Shown in pieces: positions 25,262 through 34,396 of a stretch of DNA of 64,000 nt. The notes beneath the pieces were generated by a model, which searched no databases, had not been told where the DNA came from, and worked only from the letters and a program-made list of their open reading frames with translations. The stretch lies in NCBI GenBank assembly GCA_013373015.1, contig JABXIQ010000026.1:1-64000 (forward strand), in the 5' to 3' direction. Position 1 is the first letter of the stretch. Every line of letters starts with the position of its first letter. A program made the position numbers and the translations under genes. The DNA comes from Kangiellaceae bacterium (GTDB taxonomy: Bacteria; Pseudomonadota; Gammaproteobacteria; Enterobacterales; Kangiellaceae).

Positions 25262-25855
25262 ATGAAGAAATCAATTTTACTTTTGGCACATGGTGCTGGC
25301 GCAGATTCTAACTCTGAATTTATGCAACATTTCAAACAATCCGTGGCAAATGATGCGATTGAAGTCAAAACTTTCGATTTTCCCTATATGTTGCGCCGCC
25401 AACAAACAGGCAAGAAATCACCTCCAGATCGTATGCCTAAATTGATTGAAGCTTTTAAGCAACAGATCGAGCAAGTCCCTGTAGGAACACCTCTGTTTAT
25501 TGGTGGTAAATCAATGGGTGGTCGAGTAGCAAGCTTAATTGCAGATGAAGTGGGAGTAGCTGGCTTAATTTGTCTTGGCTATCCATTTCACCCGCCAGGA
25601 AAACCTGAAAATACACGCACGGAGCACTTAACCAATTTACACACGCCAAGTCTTATTATTCAAGGCACGCGAGATACTTTTGGTAAGCCTGCGGAAGTTA
25701 AAAACTATGAATTATCAAAAAACATAGAAGTGCAATGGATTGAAGACGGCAATCATAGTTTAGAAACTTTGAAGCGCTCTGCGATGACTACTGAGCAAAG
25801 TTGGTCTTATGCTTGTCAATTAATGCAACAATTTATCGTTAAAAACAGCAAGTGA
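25262..25855 (+). CDS. alpha/beta-hydrolase of the KANL3/Tex30 type
   Basis: This 197-residue protein begins with ILLLAHGAGADSNSEFM, the oxyanion-side HGAGA loop. It has a nucleophile elbow GGKSMGGRVASLI (Ser about 83), an acid loop IIQGTRDTFG, and a catalytic His in EDGNHSLE. All three triad positions are thus visible. Members are small cytosolic serine hydrolases of unknown substrate. The gene is divergent from dam, separated by about 105 bp, and convergent with dgkA. Confidence 0.85.
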   Translation: MKKSILLLAHGAGADSNSEFMQHFKQSVANDAIEVKTFDFPYMLRRQQTGKKSPPDRMPKLIEAFKQQIEQVPVGTPLFIGGKSMGGRVASLIADEVGVAGLICLGYPFHPPGKPENTRTEHLTNLHTPSLIIQGTRDTFGKPAEVKNYELSKNIEVQWIEDGNHSLETLKRSAMTTEQSWSYACQLMQQFIVKNSK

Positions 25856-25888
25856 TAAAGTGTAATAAGAGGTTTATTGGACCAATAA

Positions 25889-26272
25889 TCAGGTGAAAGC
25901 AACTTTGAAATAATTATAATAGACTATGGTTAGCCAAGTAATACAACTGAATAATAAAGAAATTAAAACCATGGCCGAGCCTATATCTTTAGCTCTTCCC
26001 GACAATTCATGCTGCTCACCACCAAAACGATCGACCACTGCTTCTATAGCCGAGTTAGCCAATTCTGCAATAAGAACCAAGCCCAGTGATAACACCATGA
26101 TAGCAATTTGACTGGCCGACTTTCCTATAATAAACGCCAAAGGCATCAGTAGTATGATTAATATCACTTCTTGACGAAACGCAGCCTCATTATTCCAAGC
26201 AGCGACCAGCCCTTGCCAAGAATAGCGAGTAGCAGCAATGATTCGTGCCAAGCCTTTTTTACCAGGTTTCAT
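25889..26272 (-). CDS. dgkA: diacylglycerol kinase DgkA
   Basis: This 127-residue protein has three transmembrane helices, like the 122-residue E. coli enzyme. The family signature is clear: ELANSAIEAVVDRFGGEQHE with the catalytic Glu, and LSGRAKDIGSAMVLISLL. The amphipathic N-terminus (GLARIIAATRYSWQGLVAAW) and FRQEV are also typical. It phosphorylates diacylglycerol to phosphatidic acid, recycling lipid from membrane glucan and lipopolysaccharide modification. Confidence 0.95.
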   Translation of the reverse strand: MKPGKKGLARIIAATRYSWQGLVAAWNNEAAFRQEVILIILLMPLAFIIGKSASQIAIMVLSLGLVLIAELANSAIEAVVDRFGGEQHELSGRAKDIGSAMVLISLLFSCITWLTIVYYNYFKVAFT

Positions 26273-26436
26273 AATTATTTATAATTGAAAGCGCTTATTG
26301 TTAGTTTGCAACCGATCAGACCACAATTGCCAAATAGCTACAGCTATAATGTAAAGAGCCGTAAAATCCATTGACCCAAATACTACTGCAAGGCTAAGCT
26401 AGCGGCAAGTCATGTTTAACACTTACCAATATAGCC

Positions 26437-26874
26437 ATGCAAAAACTATTCATATTCATCGCTCTGATTACCTCATTACAGGCTTGCGCGCAACCTAATG
26501 AACAAACCAATAACCCTACTCAAAGCCCTCAACAAACAGCAAACCAAGATATTTCAAAGATGGAAGCTCAGCAACTGCTTCAAAACATTGAGGCTATGAT
26601 TGCAGACAAAAGCTGTCAGCAAGTTAGTGATTGCGATTTACTTCCTGTTGGAGCGAGACCTTGTGGTGGCCCTGACAGTTACTTGCCTTATGCTCCAAAC
26701 AAGGTTTCTGATCCCAAGGTGCTTTCAGCCTTGAATCAAGCGTATAAGAAAAAAATTCAAGATTATTTTGCTGAAAATCAAATTATGGGGATTTGTGTTG
26801 CAACACCTAAGCCGAGCGTTGCTTGCCAACAAAACCAGTGTGTAGCTTTAGAGCAAAACCTGCAGATCCAGTAA
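26437..26874 (+). CDS. lipoprotein with conserved cysteines, unknown function
   Basis: This 145-residue protein has a signal peptide ending in the lipobox LQAC (Cys about 17). A Gln/Asn-rich linker follows, then a domain with paired cysteines (KSCQQVSDCDLLPVGARPCG, GICVATP, VACQQNQCVAL) that suggests several disulfides. The closing pattern CxxxQC recurs in small periplasmic proteins, but I cannot name the family. The 3' end overlaps the 3' end of bioD by 27 bp in convergent orientation. Confidence 0.75.
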   Translation: MQKLFIFIALITSLQACAQPNEQTNNPTQSPQQTANQDISKMEAQQLLQNIEAMIADKSCQQVSDCDLLPVGARPCGGPDSYLPYAPNKVSDPKVLSALNQAYKKKIQDYFAENQIMGICVATPKPSVACQQNQCVALEQNLQIQ

Positions 26875-27531
26875 CGCTTCAACTCCCGATAAATCGTTGG
26901 TTGATGGTTGGTAAGGTATGACACCCAGACATGGGGCTTGAATATTGGCATTCAGCCATTCTAAGTTTTGTTCCGCAACAACCATCTCCTTCTGCGAAAA
27001 ATTAGCCACCCAGCCCACAAATGATAAGCCTCGGCTTTTTATACTTTCAACCGTCAACATAGCATGATTGAGACATCCTAATTTCATACCAACCACCAAA
27101 ATAACGGGTAACTGATTCAAGCTAACCCAATCAGCATAAGTTTCATGCTGATTAAGTGGCGTTAACCAACCACCAGCACCTTCAATGACCGTGACATCAG
27201 CCTTTGGAGCAGCCAAAGCTTCTTGTAGGGAAATAACGCTCAACATCTGATTAGCTTGCTCTGCAGCAATATGAGGCGCTATGGCAGGCTCAAAACAAAA
27301 AGGATTAATCTCTTGATAAGACAACTCAACATTAGAGGCCTGCTGTAATGCTAAAGCATCCTCATTCTGCCACTGTGCTTCAATCCATTCGGCTCCAGAA
27401 GCAATCGGTTTTAAGCCCGCAACTCTTTTACCATCTTTAGTTAGTTTTCTTATAACACATTGAGTTATAAAGGTTTTTCCAACTTCGGTATCAGTCCCTG
27501 TAATGAATAAACCATTTGTAAATTTTTTCAA
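26848..27531 (-). CDS. bioD: dethiobiotin synthetase BioD
   Basis: This 227-residue enzyme forms the ureido ring of dethiobiotin from 7,8-diaminononanoate, CO2 and ATP. It has the P-loop FITGTDTEVGKTF, the substrate Lys/Ser region VAGLKPIASG, EGAGGWLTPL and VVGMKLGCLNHAML. In most relatives bioD closes the bioBFHC operon. Here it is separated from bioC by an inserted gene on the opposite strand and must have its own promoter, presumably in 27532-27687. Confidence 0.95.
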   Translation of the reverse strand: MKKFTNGLFITGTDTEVGKTFITQCVIRKLTKDGKRVAGLKPIASGAEWIEAQWQNEDALALQQASNVELSYQEINPFCFEPAIAPHIAAEQANQMLSVISLQEALAAPKADVTVIEGAGGWLTPLNQHETYADWVSLNQLPVILVVGMKLGCLNHAMLTVESIKSRGLSFVGWVANFSQKEMVVAEQNLEWLNANIQAPCLGVIPYQPSTNDLSGVEALLDLQVLL

Positions 27532-27586
27532 TTTGTTATGCCTCGCACAAACTATGCGCTATGATTAAGCTATACTCATGCAAAGT

Positions 27587-27603
27587 TTGTGGGAATTCCA
27601 CAA
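27587..27603. promoter_or_regulatory. palindrome between bioD and the coiled-coil gene
   Basis: TTGTGG (27587-27592) and CCACAA (27598-27603) flank GAATT. A further inverted pair, CACAAACT (27546-27553) and AGTTTGTG (27584-27591), overlaps it. They lie in the 156-bp divergent region and could be an operator; it does not match the BirA consensus. Confidence 0.35.
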
Positions 27604-27687
27604 GTAGCTTCAGAGTAATCTGTTTTTGTAAAACCGCTAATAGGCAATGAATCGCTATAGCGGCATAGTTAATGGCAAAGGATACCG

Positions 27688-28404
27688 ATGGAAGGTTTAT
27701 CAAGCAATACCATGATTCTAGTTTTAGGGATTGTCGCTTTGGGCGTTCTAACCGTTGCTGTGATTATGGCAGCGATGAAACATGCGCTGGTTCAACAACT
27801 GCAATCCAAAAACGATGAAATGAAGCAGGTCATTGACGAAAATACTAAAAACATCGCCAATAAGGCCAAATTACTCCGCGAACTACAAGATACTCACGAT
27901 CAAATTAAAAGTTCACTGCAAGATCTTTCAGAACGACATACGGCGCTCAAACAAGATAATCGAGCTTTGAACTCACGCCATGAAAAAACATTAACCAATT
28001 ACGAAGAGTCGCAAAAGAATTACCTTCAAGCATTACAATCCATCGCCGATACTAAACGCGAGATGGACGTTGAAATACAGCAACAGAAAGACTATTACGA
28101 AGATAAAATCAAAGGTATTCAAAGCGATGCAGCACATGAAGTGGATAGTTTCAAATCTAACTACCAAGCCGAATTTGATCACCTCAAGAAAAGCCATAAG
28201 CGTTTAGTGCAAGCCAATCAGACATTGAGTAAGAACATTGATAATTTGCGTGATGAACGTGATTTTTATCGTACCGAGTTTGAAACTTTGCGCGACTTTT
28301 TACACGATGCGCAAATGCGCAATGTCAAAGAGCTAGTAGCTGAAAAAGAAAAAGAATTGGCCGAAAAAGTAGTTACTTTCGCCAATAAGCAAAAGAAAAG
28401 CTAA
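27688..28404 (+). CDS. membrane-anchored coiled-coil protein
   Basis: This 238-residue protein has one N-terminal transmembrane helix (TMILVLGIVALGVLTVAVIM). Almost the whole remainder is predicted coiled coil, with many heptad-like repeats of Leu, Lys and Glu (KAKLLRELQDTHDQIKSSLQ, LKKSHKRLVQANQTLSKNI). The N-terminus probably faces out, leaving a long cytoplasmic rod. No enzymatic motif is seen and no family is recognised. The gene sits between bioD and bioC, splitting the biotin locus, and converges on bioC. Confidence 0.75.
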   Translation: MEGLSSNTMILVLGIVALGVLTVAVIMAAMKHALVQQLQSKNDEMKQVIDENTKNIANKAKLLRELQDTHDQIKSSLQDLSERHTALKQDNRALNSRHEKTLTNYEESQKNYLQALQSIADTKREMDVEIQQQKDYYEDKIKGIQSDAAHEVDSFKSNYQAEFDHLKKSHKRLVQANQTLSKNIDNLRDERDFYRTEFETLRDFLHDAQMRNVKELVAEKEKELAEKVVTFANKQKKS

Positions 28405-28437
28405 ACAACTTTGCTATTAGTAAGAATTAATTAAATA

Positions 28438-29286
28438 TCAAGCCTGCTGCTCAATTAAATCCAATAAATATTCGTGGTAACCCGATGCCGCTTGATGCTC
28501 AGTAGCAAAAGCATGGCCATACACCAACTCATAGGTTGCAGGCAGTTGACCATCTTCCAGTTTGAACTGCTGGTAATGTTGTTCTAGCTGTTTAAGCTGA
28601 CGCGGGCTGGTTAAACCTGATTTGCGTTTTTGATCGAGGTTGTGTGCGCCAATGTTTTTAAGATCACGCATTAACTCGGTAACTCGCTGGTAACCTATGA
28701 CCACCGGTTCGCTATCCACCACAGGGTCAAGCATCTTTGCTGATAACATAGCATCGCCTACATGGTGCATATCAAGAAAGTTGTTGACGTGTTTATAATC
28801 ATCTACAGCTGCCCAACTTTGTTTTAGCTCGTATAAAGTATCAGGGCCCAGTGTTGTAAAAAGCAGCAAGCCGTTTGGCTTTATCACACGATTCAGTTCA
28901 TGAAATAACTGTGGCAGGTCTTCAATCCATTGGAACGTCAGATTTGAAAATATGAGATCAACACTGTTAGACTCAAATGGTAGCTGACACGCATCAGCGC
29001 ATAAATAAGTTTCACTTTGCGATTGCTGTTGACACCATTGTACCATTCCTTGCGCAAAATCCACACCAGTCACTTGTGCATCGGGATAACGCTTCGTTAA
29101 TTGACGCGAGAAATAACCAGTACCACACCCTAAATCAAGAATATGTTTTGGGGTTAGCTTAAAGTAATCCAAACGCTCCATTAGGCGCTCACCCGCTATT
29201 CGCTGAAAAAATGCCGATTGGTCATAACTTTTAGCTGCCTGGCTAAAAGATTGAGCAATGTCATTTTGTACAATTGAATTTATCAT
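28438..29286 (-). CDS. bioC: malonyl-ACP O-methyltransferase BioC
   Basis: This 282-residue SAM-dependent methyltransferase has motif I ILDLGCGTGYFSRQLTKRYP, the acidic VTGVDFAQGM, and SNLTFQWIEDLPQLFHEL, which is highly characteristic of BioC. BioC methylates the free carboxyl of malonyl-ACP so that fatty acid synthesis can build the pimeloyl chain. It is last in the bioB-F-H-C operon, 37 bp after bioH. Confidence 0.95.
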   Translation of the reverse strand: MINSIVQNDIAQSFSQAAKSYDQSAFFQRIAGERLMERLDYFKLTPKHILDLGCGTGYFSRQLTKRYPDAQVTGVDFAQGMVQWCQQQSQSETYLCADACQLPFESNSVDLIFSNLTFQWIEDLPQLFHELNRVIKPNGLLLFTTLGPDTLYELKQSWAAVDDYKHVNNFLDMHHVGDAMLSAKMLDPVVDSEPVVIGYQRVTELMRDLKNIGAHNLDQKRKSGLTSPRQLKQLEQHYQQFKLEDGQLPATYELVYGHAFATEHQAASGYHEYLLDLIEQQA

Positions 29287-29323
29287 GTCTTTTTTATATT
29301 AATGATTTTAATGGTTATCTAAC

Positions 29324-30103
29324 TTATTCACTTAAAAACTGTTTAATATCTTGCACAAACTCTTCTTTATGCGATAAGAAAGGAGCATGGCTCGCTTTAG
29401 GATAAATTTTATGTTGGCTATGCGGAATTAACTGCGCTACCTGCTCTGCCGTTTTGTTAGGCACCAGCGAATCTAAACGTCCGTATAATCTGAGCATTGG
29501 AGCTTGAATCTTGTGCAATTGACCACGCAGATCAATATCATTGAGCATCGCTAAACCACCACGCAGCGCTTTAGTCGCTGGCATTCCATGAATAAAGACC
29601 GTATCGCGTAAACGCTTAATATCTTCTTTCTGAGTTTCACTACCAATCGCTTGAATGGCTAAAAAACGTATAATGGTGCCTTGATAATCCTCTTCCAAAA
29701 ACTTACAAAAGCTGTCCATAATGTTGGCTTTCATAGCGCTATTCCAGTCGTCGGCTTCGACAAATTTTGGATTAGAAGCCACAGTAATCAATTTATCGAC
29801 TTGGTCAGGCTGTTGGATAGCAATTTGACTAGCAATAACTCCACCAAGTGACCAGCCTAAGTAATGAGCTTTCTCTGGCGCAACACTTAAAACCTGATCC
29901 GTCAACAGTTGCAAGTTGTAATCATCATTTGGAATTGGCGAGCGGCCAAAACCCGGTAAATCTATCAAGTGCAGGCGAAAATCAGAGGATAAATCGTCAG
30001 CCAATAACTCCCAAATACCTGAGTGTAATCCCCAGCCATGTAATAACACCAAGTCAGTACCTTGACCAATTGATTCAATGTAAGGTTTTAATTTGCTCAT
30101 CAC
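29324..30103 (-). CDS. bioH: pimeloyl-ACP methyl ester carboxylesterase BioH
   Basis: This 259-residue alpha/beta-hydrolase has the oxyanion region LLHGWGLHSGIWE, nucleophile elbow LGWSLGGVIAS, acid loop LYGRLDSLVP and catalytic His in SHAPFLSH, all as in E. coli BioH (256 residues). It hydrolyses pimeloyl-ACP methyl ester, ending chain elongation. The gene lies 18 bp after bioF and before bioC, its partner in the pimelate branch. Confidence 0.95.
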   Translation of the reverse strand: MMSKLKPYIESIGQGTDLVLLHGWGLHSGIWELLADDLSSDFRLHLIDLPGFGRSPIPNDDYNLQLLTDQVLSVAPEKAHYLGWSLGGVIASQIAIQQPDQVDKLITVASNPKFVEADDWNSAMKANIMDSFCKFLEEDYQGTIIRFLAIQAIGSETQKEDIKRLRDTVFIHGMPATKALRGGLAMLNDIDLRGQLHKIQAPMLRLYGRLDSLVPNKTAEQVAQLIPHSQHKIYPKASHAPFLSHKEEFVQDIKQFLSE

Positions 30104-30121
30104 TTTTTCAACTTAATAACA

Positions 30122-31330
30122 TTAGAGTTCATAGGTCTGATTGGCAACTTGTTTACTAACAACCTGCACAGACTTTTGCAAAACCTCAACCAAACGAACA
30201 ATCTGCTCTTCACTATGCTGCGCAGTAAGGGTAATCCTTAATCGCGCACTGTTAACGGGAACCGTTGGAGGACGAATAGCCAACGCCAAAATACCTTGCT
30301 GTTTTAATTCTGCGCTCACCTTGGCAACCAACTCATTAGATTTCAACAAAATAGGTTGAATAGCTGTATCCGATTGCATCAGTGGTAAATTCGCTTGTTT
30401 GGCAAGTTGTTTGAATAAAGCAATATTCTTATTGAGCTGTTCACGTCGCCAATCTTCTTGCTGCAATAGTTTCAAGCCCATTCGATTTGCAGCGGCTATT
30501 GCTGGTGGCATCGCGGTGGTATAAATATAACTACGAGCAAACTGAATTAAACTTTCTATCAATAAACTTGATCCTGCTACAAAAGCGCCAAAGCCACCTA
30601 ACGCCTTGCCTAAAGTCGCCATATAAATATCGCACGATGGCAAACCACAATGCGACACAGTGCCTTTGCCTTGCTGACCTAACACACCAAAACCATGCGC
30701 ATCATCAACCATTAATTGGGCTGACGTTTGTTGACACACCTGATGAATCGACTGTAATGGCGCAATATCACCATCCATACTAAAGACACCATCAGTAACC
30801 ACTAGCTTAGTTTCAAATGTTGAGTTGGTGTCTGTTGACAAGGGGCTTTGTAACTGTCTTTGTAAAGCTTCGGTGTCATTATGAGCATAACGACGCATTT
30901 TAGCTTCACTGGCCAAGCCGCCATCGATCAAGGAAGCGTGATTTAACTTATCTTGTACAATCAAATCTTGTTTATCGAGCAAGCTCGTTAAAACACCAAA
31001 ATTAGCCATATAACCCGTAGAGAATAATAAGGCTCTTTCTGCGCCAACAAAATCTGCTAGCTCTTGTTCCAAAGCATGGTGGTGATGACTATGGCCGACG
31101 ATCAAATGTGAAGCACCAGCGCCAACACCATAATCTTTAGCCGCGTGCTGCATTGCCTCAATCATTTTTGGATGATTAGCCAAGCCCAAATAATCATTAC
31201 TGCTAAAATTGAGATAACCTTGCCCCTCAACCTTCAGTTCGCAACTTTGCGCAGAAGCAACAGTTAGCCGTTGACGCAGCAACGACTGAGCTTGTCTTTG
31301 TTCAACGCGCTGTTGTAGCTTATGCCACAT
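30122..31330 (-). CDS. bioF: 8-amino-7-oxononanoate synthase BioF
   Basis: This 402-residue PLP enzyme condenses pimeloyl-ACP with L-alanine. Visible landmarks are NFSSNDYLGLANHPKMIEAM near the N-terminus, GAGASHLIVGHS, VTDGVFSMDGDIAPL, VDDAHGFGVLG with the cofactor Asp, and TLGKALGGFGAF with the PLP-binding Lys. The length is slightly above E. coli BioF (384). It is second in the operon, 30 bp after bioB. Confidence 0.96.
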   Translation of the reverse strand: MWHKLQQRVEQRQAQSLLRQRLTVASAQSCELKVEGQGYLNFSSNDYLGLANHPKMIEAMQHAAKDYGVGAGASHLIVGHSHHHHALEQELADFVGAERALLFSTGYMANFGVLTSLLDKQDLIVQDKLNHASLIDGGLASEAKMRRYAHNDTEALQRQLQSPLSTDTNSTFETKLVVTDGVFSMDGDIAPLQSIHQVCQQTSAQLMVDDAHGFGVLGQQGKGTVSHCGLPSCDIYMATLGKALGGFGAFVAGSSLLIESLIQFARSYIYTTAMPPAIAAANRMGLKLLQQEDWRREQLNKNIALFKQLAKQANLPLMQSDTAIQPILLKSNELVAKVSAELKQQGILALAIRPPTVPVNSARLRITLTAQHSEEQIVRLVEVLQKSVQVVSKQVANQTYEL

Positions 31331-31360
31331 AATGACTAATATTAAAAACCGTTAACGGGC

Positions 31361-32467
31361 TTAGGCTCGCGGCGCTGTAGCATCGTAAAATTGTGCAGCC
31401 TTCGGCTCAGCGACTTGATTGAGTAATGCTTGTTCAGCATCCATTTCCTGAGCAGCTACTTGATGTCCTTCTGGAGTAATACCTAAACGCTTAAACAACT
31501 GCATATCTGCTTCAGCTTCAGGATTAGCGGTGGTCAATAATTTTTCACCATAGAAAATTGAGTTGGCGCCAGCAAAATAGCACAATGACTGGGTTTCTTG
31601 GTTCATATCTTCACGACCAGCTGAAAGGCGCACATAAGATTGTGGCATGACAATTCGTGCTGTAGCAATCATACGCACAAAATCCAAAGAATCTAATTTC
31701 TCAACTTTACCTAGTGGAGTTCCCTCAACAGCAACCAACATATTGATAGGTACCGATTGCGGATGCTCAGGCATATTAGCTAATTGTTGTAATAAACCAT
31801 AGCGATCTTGAGTTTTTTCACCCATACCAATGATACCGCCACTACACACATTGATGCCAGCATCTCGCACATTCTGCAGTGTATCCAAACGATTTTCGTA
31901 ACTGCGCGTAGTAATAATTTGTTGGTAATATTCTGGCGAAGTATCCAAATTGTGGTTGTAGTAATCCAAACCTGCTTCAGCTAACTTTTGAGCTTGATCG
32001 CCATCTAACATGCCTAAAGTCACGCAGGTTTCTAAGCCAAGGCTTTTCACTTGGCGCACCATTTCCAAGACCACATCAAGGTCTTTTTCACGCGGCGAAC
32101 GCCAAGCCGCGCCCATACAAAAACGTGTAGCACCATTGGTTTTTGCTTGCTGTGCTTTTTGTACCACCTCTTCGACCGCCATTAATTGTTCTTTTGACAA
32201 TCCAGTGCTGTAATGGCCTGATTGTGGACAATAGGCACAATCTTCTGGGCAAGCGCCAGTTTTAATACTCAATAAAGTGCTGGTTTGTACCTGATTAGGG
32301 TCAAAATTTTTGCGGTGGATGGTTTGCGCAGCAAATAATAAATCATTGAAAGGCTGATTATAGATTGCCTCTATTTCTGCTAAAGCCCAGTCATTACGAA
32401 TAGCTCCACTGTTCAAGTAAGCCAATGATTTTGTGTGTGCTGTGTCTGCTTGCGTTATATCAGTCAT
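31361..32467 (-). CDS. bioB: biotin synthase BioB
   Basis: This 368-residue radical-SAM enzyme inserts sulfur into dethiobiotin. The [4Fe-4S]/SAM motif [17 protein letters not shown] (CxxxCxxC) is intact, and [34 protein letters not shown] and RLSAGREDM, which bring in the [2Fe-2S] ligands, are all present. It is the first gene of bioB-F-H-C. Its promoter, TTGACA at 32614-32619 (minus) and TACACT at 32592-32597 with 16-bp spacing, lies under a BirA operator. Confidence 0.97.
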   Translation of the reverse strand: MTDITQADTAHTKSLAYLNSGAIRNDWALAEIEAIYNQPFNDLLFAAQTIHRKNFDPNQVQTSTLLSIKTGACPEDCAYCPQSGHYSTGLSKEQLMAVEEVVQKAQQAKTNGATRFCMGAAWRSPREKDLDVVLEMVRQVKSLGLETCVTLGMLDGDQAQKLAEAGLDYYNHNLDTSPEYYQQIITTRSYENRLDTLQNVRDAGINVCSGGIIGMGEKTQDRYGLLQQLANMPEHPQSVPINMLVAVEGTPLGKVEKLDSLDFVRMIATARIVMPQSYVRLSAGREDMNQETQSLCYFAGANSIFYGEKLLTTANPEAEADMQLFKRLGITPEGHQVAAQEMDAEQALLNQVAEPKAAQFYDATAPRA

Positions 32468-32591
32468 TGCTATCTACCTTGCTAGCCGCTCTAATACGAA
32501 TGATGAGCTTTGTGCTGGAGTTTGTTATAATGAAATCACCCGCCTAAACTGATCAAAATCGGAATTTGATATTAGATGTAATCTTGGCGCA

Positions 32592-32619
32592 AGTGTACCT
32601 GCAAACTAACAACTGTCAA
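32592..32619 (-). promoter_or_regulatory. bio operon promoter
   Basis: On the minus strand TTGACA (-35) and TACACT (-10) are separated by 16 bp, about 125 bp upstream of bioB. The -35 lies inside the left half-site of the BirA operator, so BirA binding would block polymerase. Confidence 0.7.
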
Positions 32620-32646
32620 CCAAACAAAGGGAATTATGGTTTACAA
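32613..32646. promoter_or_regulatory. BirA operator (bioO)
   Basis: CTGTCAACC and GGTTTACAA are separated by exactly 16 bp, the E. coli bioO spacing (TTGTAAACC-N16-GGTTTACAA). The left half covers the bio -35 and the right half covers codons 1-4 of the divergent comF-like gene. Biotinoyl-AMP-bound BirA would repress the operon when biotin is plentiful. Confidence 0.85.
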
Positions 32647-33424
32647 TTATATCAAGCGATTGTCTACGCTGATACAGAGCAAAATAACTAGAAATATCTC
32701 AGCAACAGAATCTTCTATTTATCTGCCCCATGACTATTTGTCGAATGACCTATTATCCAATGAAAGCGGGCTTACTCGATGCTCTTTTTGCGAGTTAAGC
32801 TCACCGAAAACAGGCATTTGTAACAGTTGCTCGTCGCAACTCATTCGTACGGGGTATTATTGCCAGCAATGTGGAAACAGCCTGACTTGCAAGCAACCAT
32901 TATGTGGATCATGCCTTAAAAAACCACCTGATTATCAAAGACTTATCGCTGCCTTTGACTATCATTCGCCAATTGATGAAGCCATGAGTCAAATGAAGTT
33001 CAATCGCCAATTGCACCTCATAAAAAGCTTATCCTATTGTTTAAGTCAAAGCGTAATAATGGCCTATAAAGAGGAACAACTGCCGCAACTTATTCTTCCA
33101 ATCCCATTACACCGCAAGCGCCTACAAGAGCGTGGATTTAACCAATCCTTATTGATTGCGCAACAATTACAGCACCGCATCGGGATTAATATTGATGCGC
33201 ACTCACTTACCAGAATCAAAAACACACCTCATCAAATCGGCCTAAAAGCAGTTGAGCGACGTAGAAACTTAAAAGGCGCTTTTCAAATACTAGATTCACT
33301 CCCCAAACATATTGCTCTAGTCGATGACGTGGTCACTACAGGCTCAACCATTAATGAAGCAAGCAAACTATGCAAAAAGCATGGCGTTGAGCGAGTCGAT
33401 ATTTGGTGCTTAGCCAAAACCTAG
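32636..33424 (+). CDS. ComF-family amidophosphoribosyltransferase-like protein
   Basis: This 262-residue protein has an extended N-terminus and then a cysteine-rich zinc region (CSFCELSSPKTGICNSCSSQ, YYCQQCGN, PLCGSCL). The PRTase domain follows with ILPIPLHRKRLQERGFNQS and the PRPP loop IALVDDVVTTGSTINEA. This is the ComF/GntX layout, linked to DNA uptake and use of DNA as nutrient. The start is supported by AAAGGG five bases upstream. Unusually, the BirA operator overlaps the first codons, so expression may respond to biotin. Confidence 0.88.
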   Translation: MVYNYIKRLSTLIQSKITRNISATESSIYLPHDYLSNDLLSNESGLTRCSFCELSSPKTGICNSCSSQLIRTGYYCQQCGNSLTCKQPLCGSCLKKPPDYQRLIAAFDYHSPIDEAMSQMKFNRQLHLIKSLSYCLSQSVIMAYKEEQLPQLILPIPLHRKRLQERGFNQSLLIAQQLQHRIGINIDAHSLTRIKNTPHQIGLKAVERRRNLKGAFQILDSLPKHIALVDDVVTTGSTINEASKLCKKHGVERVDIWCLAKT

Positions 33425-33563
33425 CATTGATATCGGGTTTGTTTAGATTACAATTGTCTCAATATTTATGACAAATGTAGCGAACTGAGCCTAATGGCTT
33501 TACTTCGATAGACGGCTTTGTTACAACATTAAACCTTATAAATATAAGTTTTGAGGTTTTATT

Positions 33564-34280
33564 GTGCGTCTTTATTCTTCTTTGTTAACAGTCTTTGTGT
33601 GTGGTATCGCACTCACTCACTCACCATACAGCCAAGCGGCTGAAAGCTGGAATTATCAACAATCTGCCAATTGGGGCGGAACTTGCTCGTTAGGCAAAAA
33701 CCAATCTCCGCTCAATATTGATAATATGATTGAAGCTGATTTGGATGGCTTTGATGAAAGCTATGGCGCTGCTACTGGAACTATTGAAAATACTGGACAT
33801 AGCGCCCAATTCAACATTAATTCAGGCGCCAGCATTGAAGTTGATGATATTGACTTTGCGCTTAAGCAAATTCATTTCCACACGCCAAGCGAGCACACTA
33901 TTGATGGTGATAGCTTCCCAATGGAAGCACATTTAGTGCATGCCGATGAAAACGGCAACTTGGCTGTAGTTGCAGTTTTGTTCAACGAAGATGAGTTAAA
34001 CCGTGACCTAGCCCAACTATGGTCGTTTATTCCGTCAGCTAGCGGTCAATCTAACTCTGTACCGCAACCATTTGATTTAAATACACTTATTCCTGATGAG
34101 GACGACTATTATCGTTATAATGGCTCTCTGACTACTCCACCTTGTACTGAGGGTGTACGCTGGTTAGTGATGAAAGAACCGCTTACTGCATCGAGTGGAC
34201 AAATAGGCAAACTACAAAATATGTTTGGCAACAATAATCGACCAGTTCAGCCGACCAATGCCCGTCCAATTTTAGAATAA
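33564..34280 (+). CDS. periplasmic alpha-class carbonic anhydrase
   Basis: This 238-residue protein starts at GTG 33564 with GAGG upstream. The signal peptide (LLTVFVCGIALTHSPYSQA) directs it to the periplasm. Alpha-class hallmarks are WGGTCSLGKNQSPLNI, zinc ligands in QIHFHTPSEH and EAHLVHADE, and YNGSLTTPPCTEGVRWLVM, with Cys residues placed for the usual disulfide. It interconverts CO2 and bicarbonate. It stands alone between comF and the MATE transporter. Confidence 0.93.
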   Translation: MRLYSSLLTVFVCGIALTHSPYSQAAESWNYQQSANWGGTCSLGKNQSPLNIDNMIEADLDGFDESYGAATGTIENTGHSAQFNINSGASIEVDDIDFALKQIHFHTPSEHTIDGDSFPMEAHLVHADENGNLAVVAVLFNEDELNRDLAQLWSFIPSASGQSNSVPQPFDLNTLIPDEDDYYRYNGSLTTPPCTEGVRWLVMKEPLTASSGQIGKLQNMFGNNNRPVQPTNARPILE

Positions 34281-34346
34281 TAATCCTAATTATCTAAGCA
34301 GTGATTGTCTATGAATTACTGCTCGCCCTTTGACTAATACCTGATA

Positions 34347-34376
34347 CAATGCTGGCAAGCCATAAAGCCAGCATTG
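34347..34376. promoter_or_regulatory. inverted repeat upstream of the MATE gene
   Basis: CAATGCTGGC (34347-34356) and GCCAGCATTG (34367-34376) are perfect 10-bp arms around a 10-bp centre. They end 20 bp before the TTG start. No U-tract follows, so an operator is more likely than a terminator. Confidence 0.45.
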
Positions 34377-34396
34377 GCCTTGTCTAGGATACTCAT

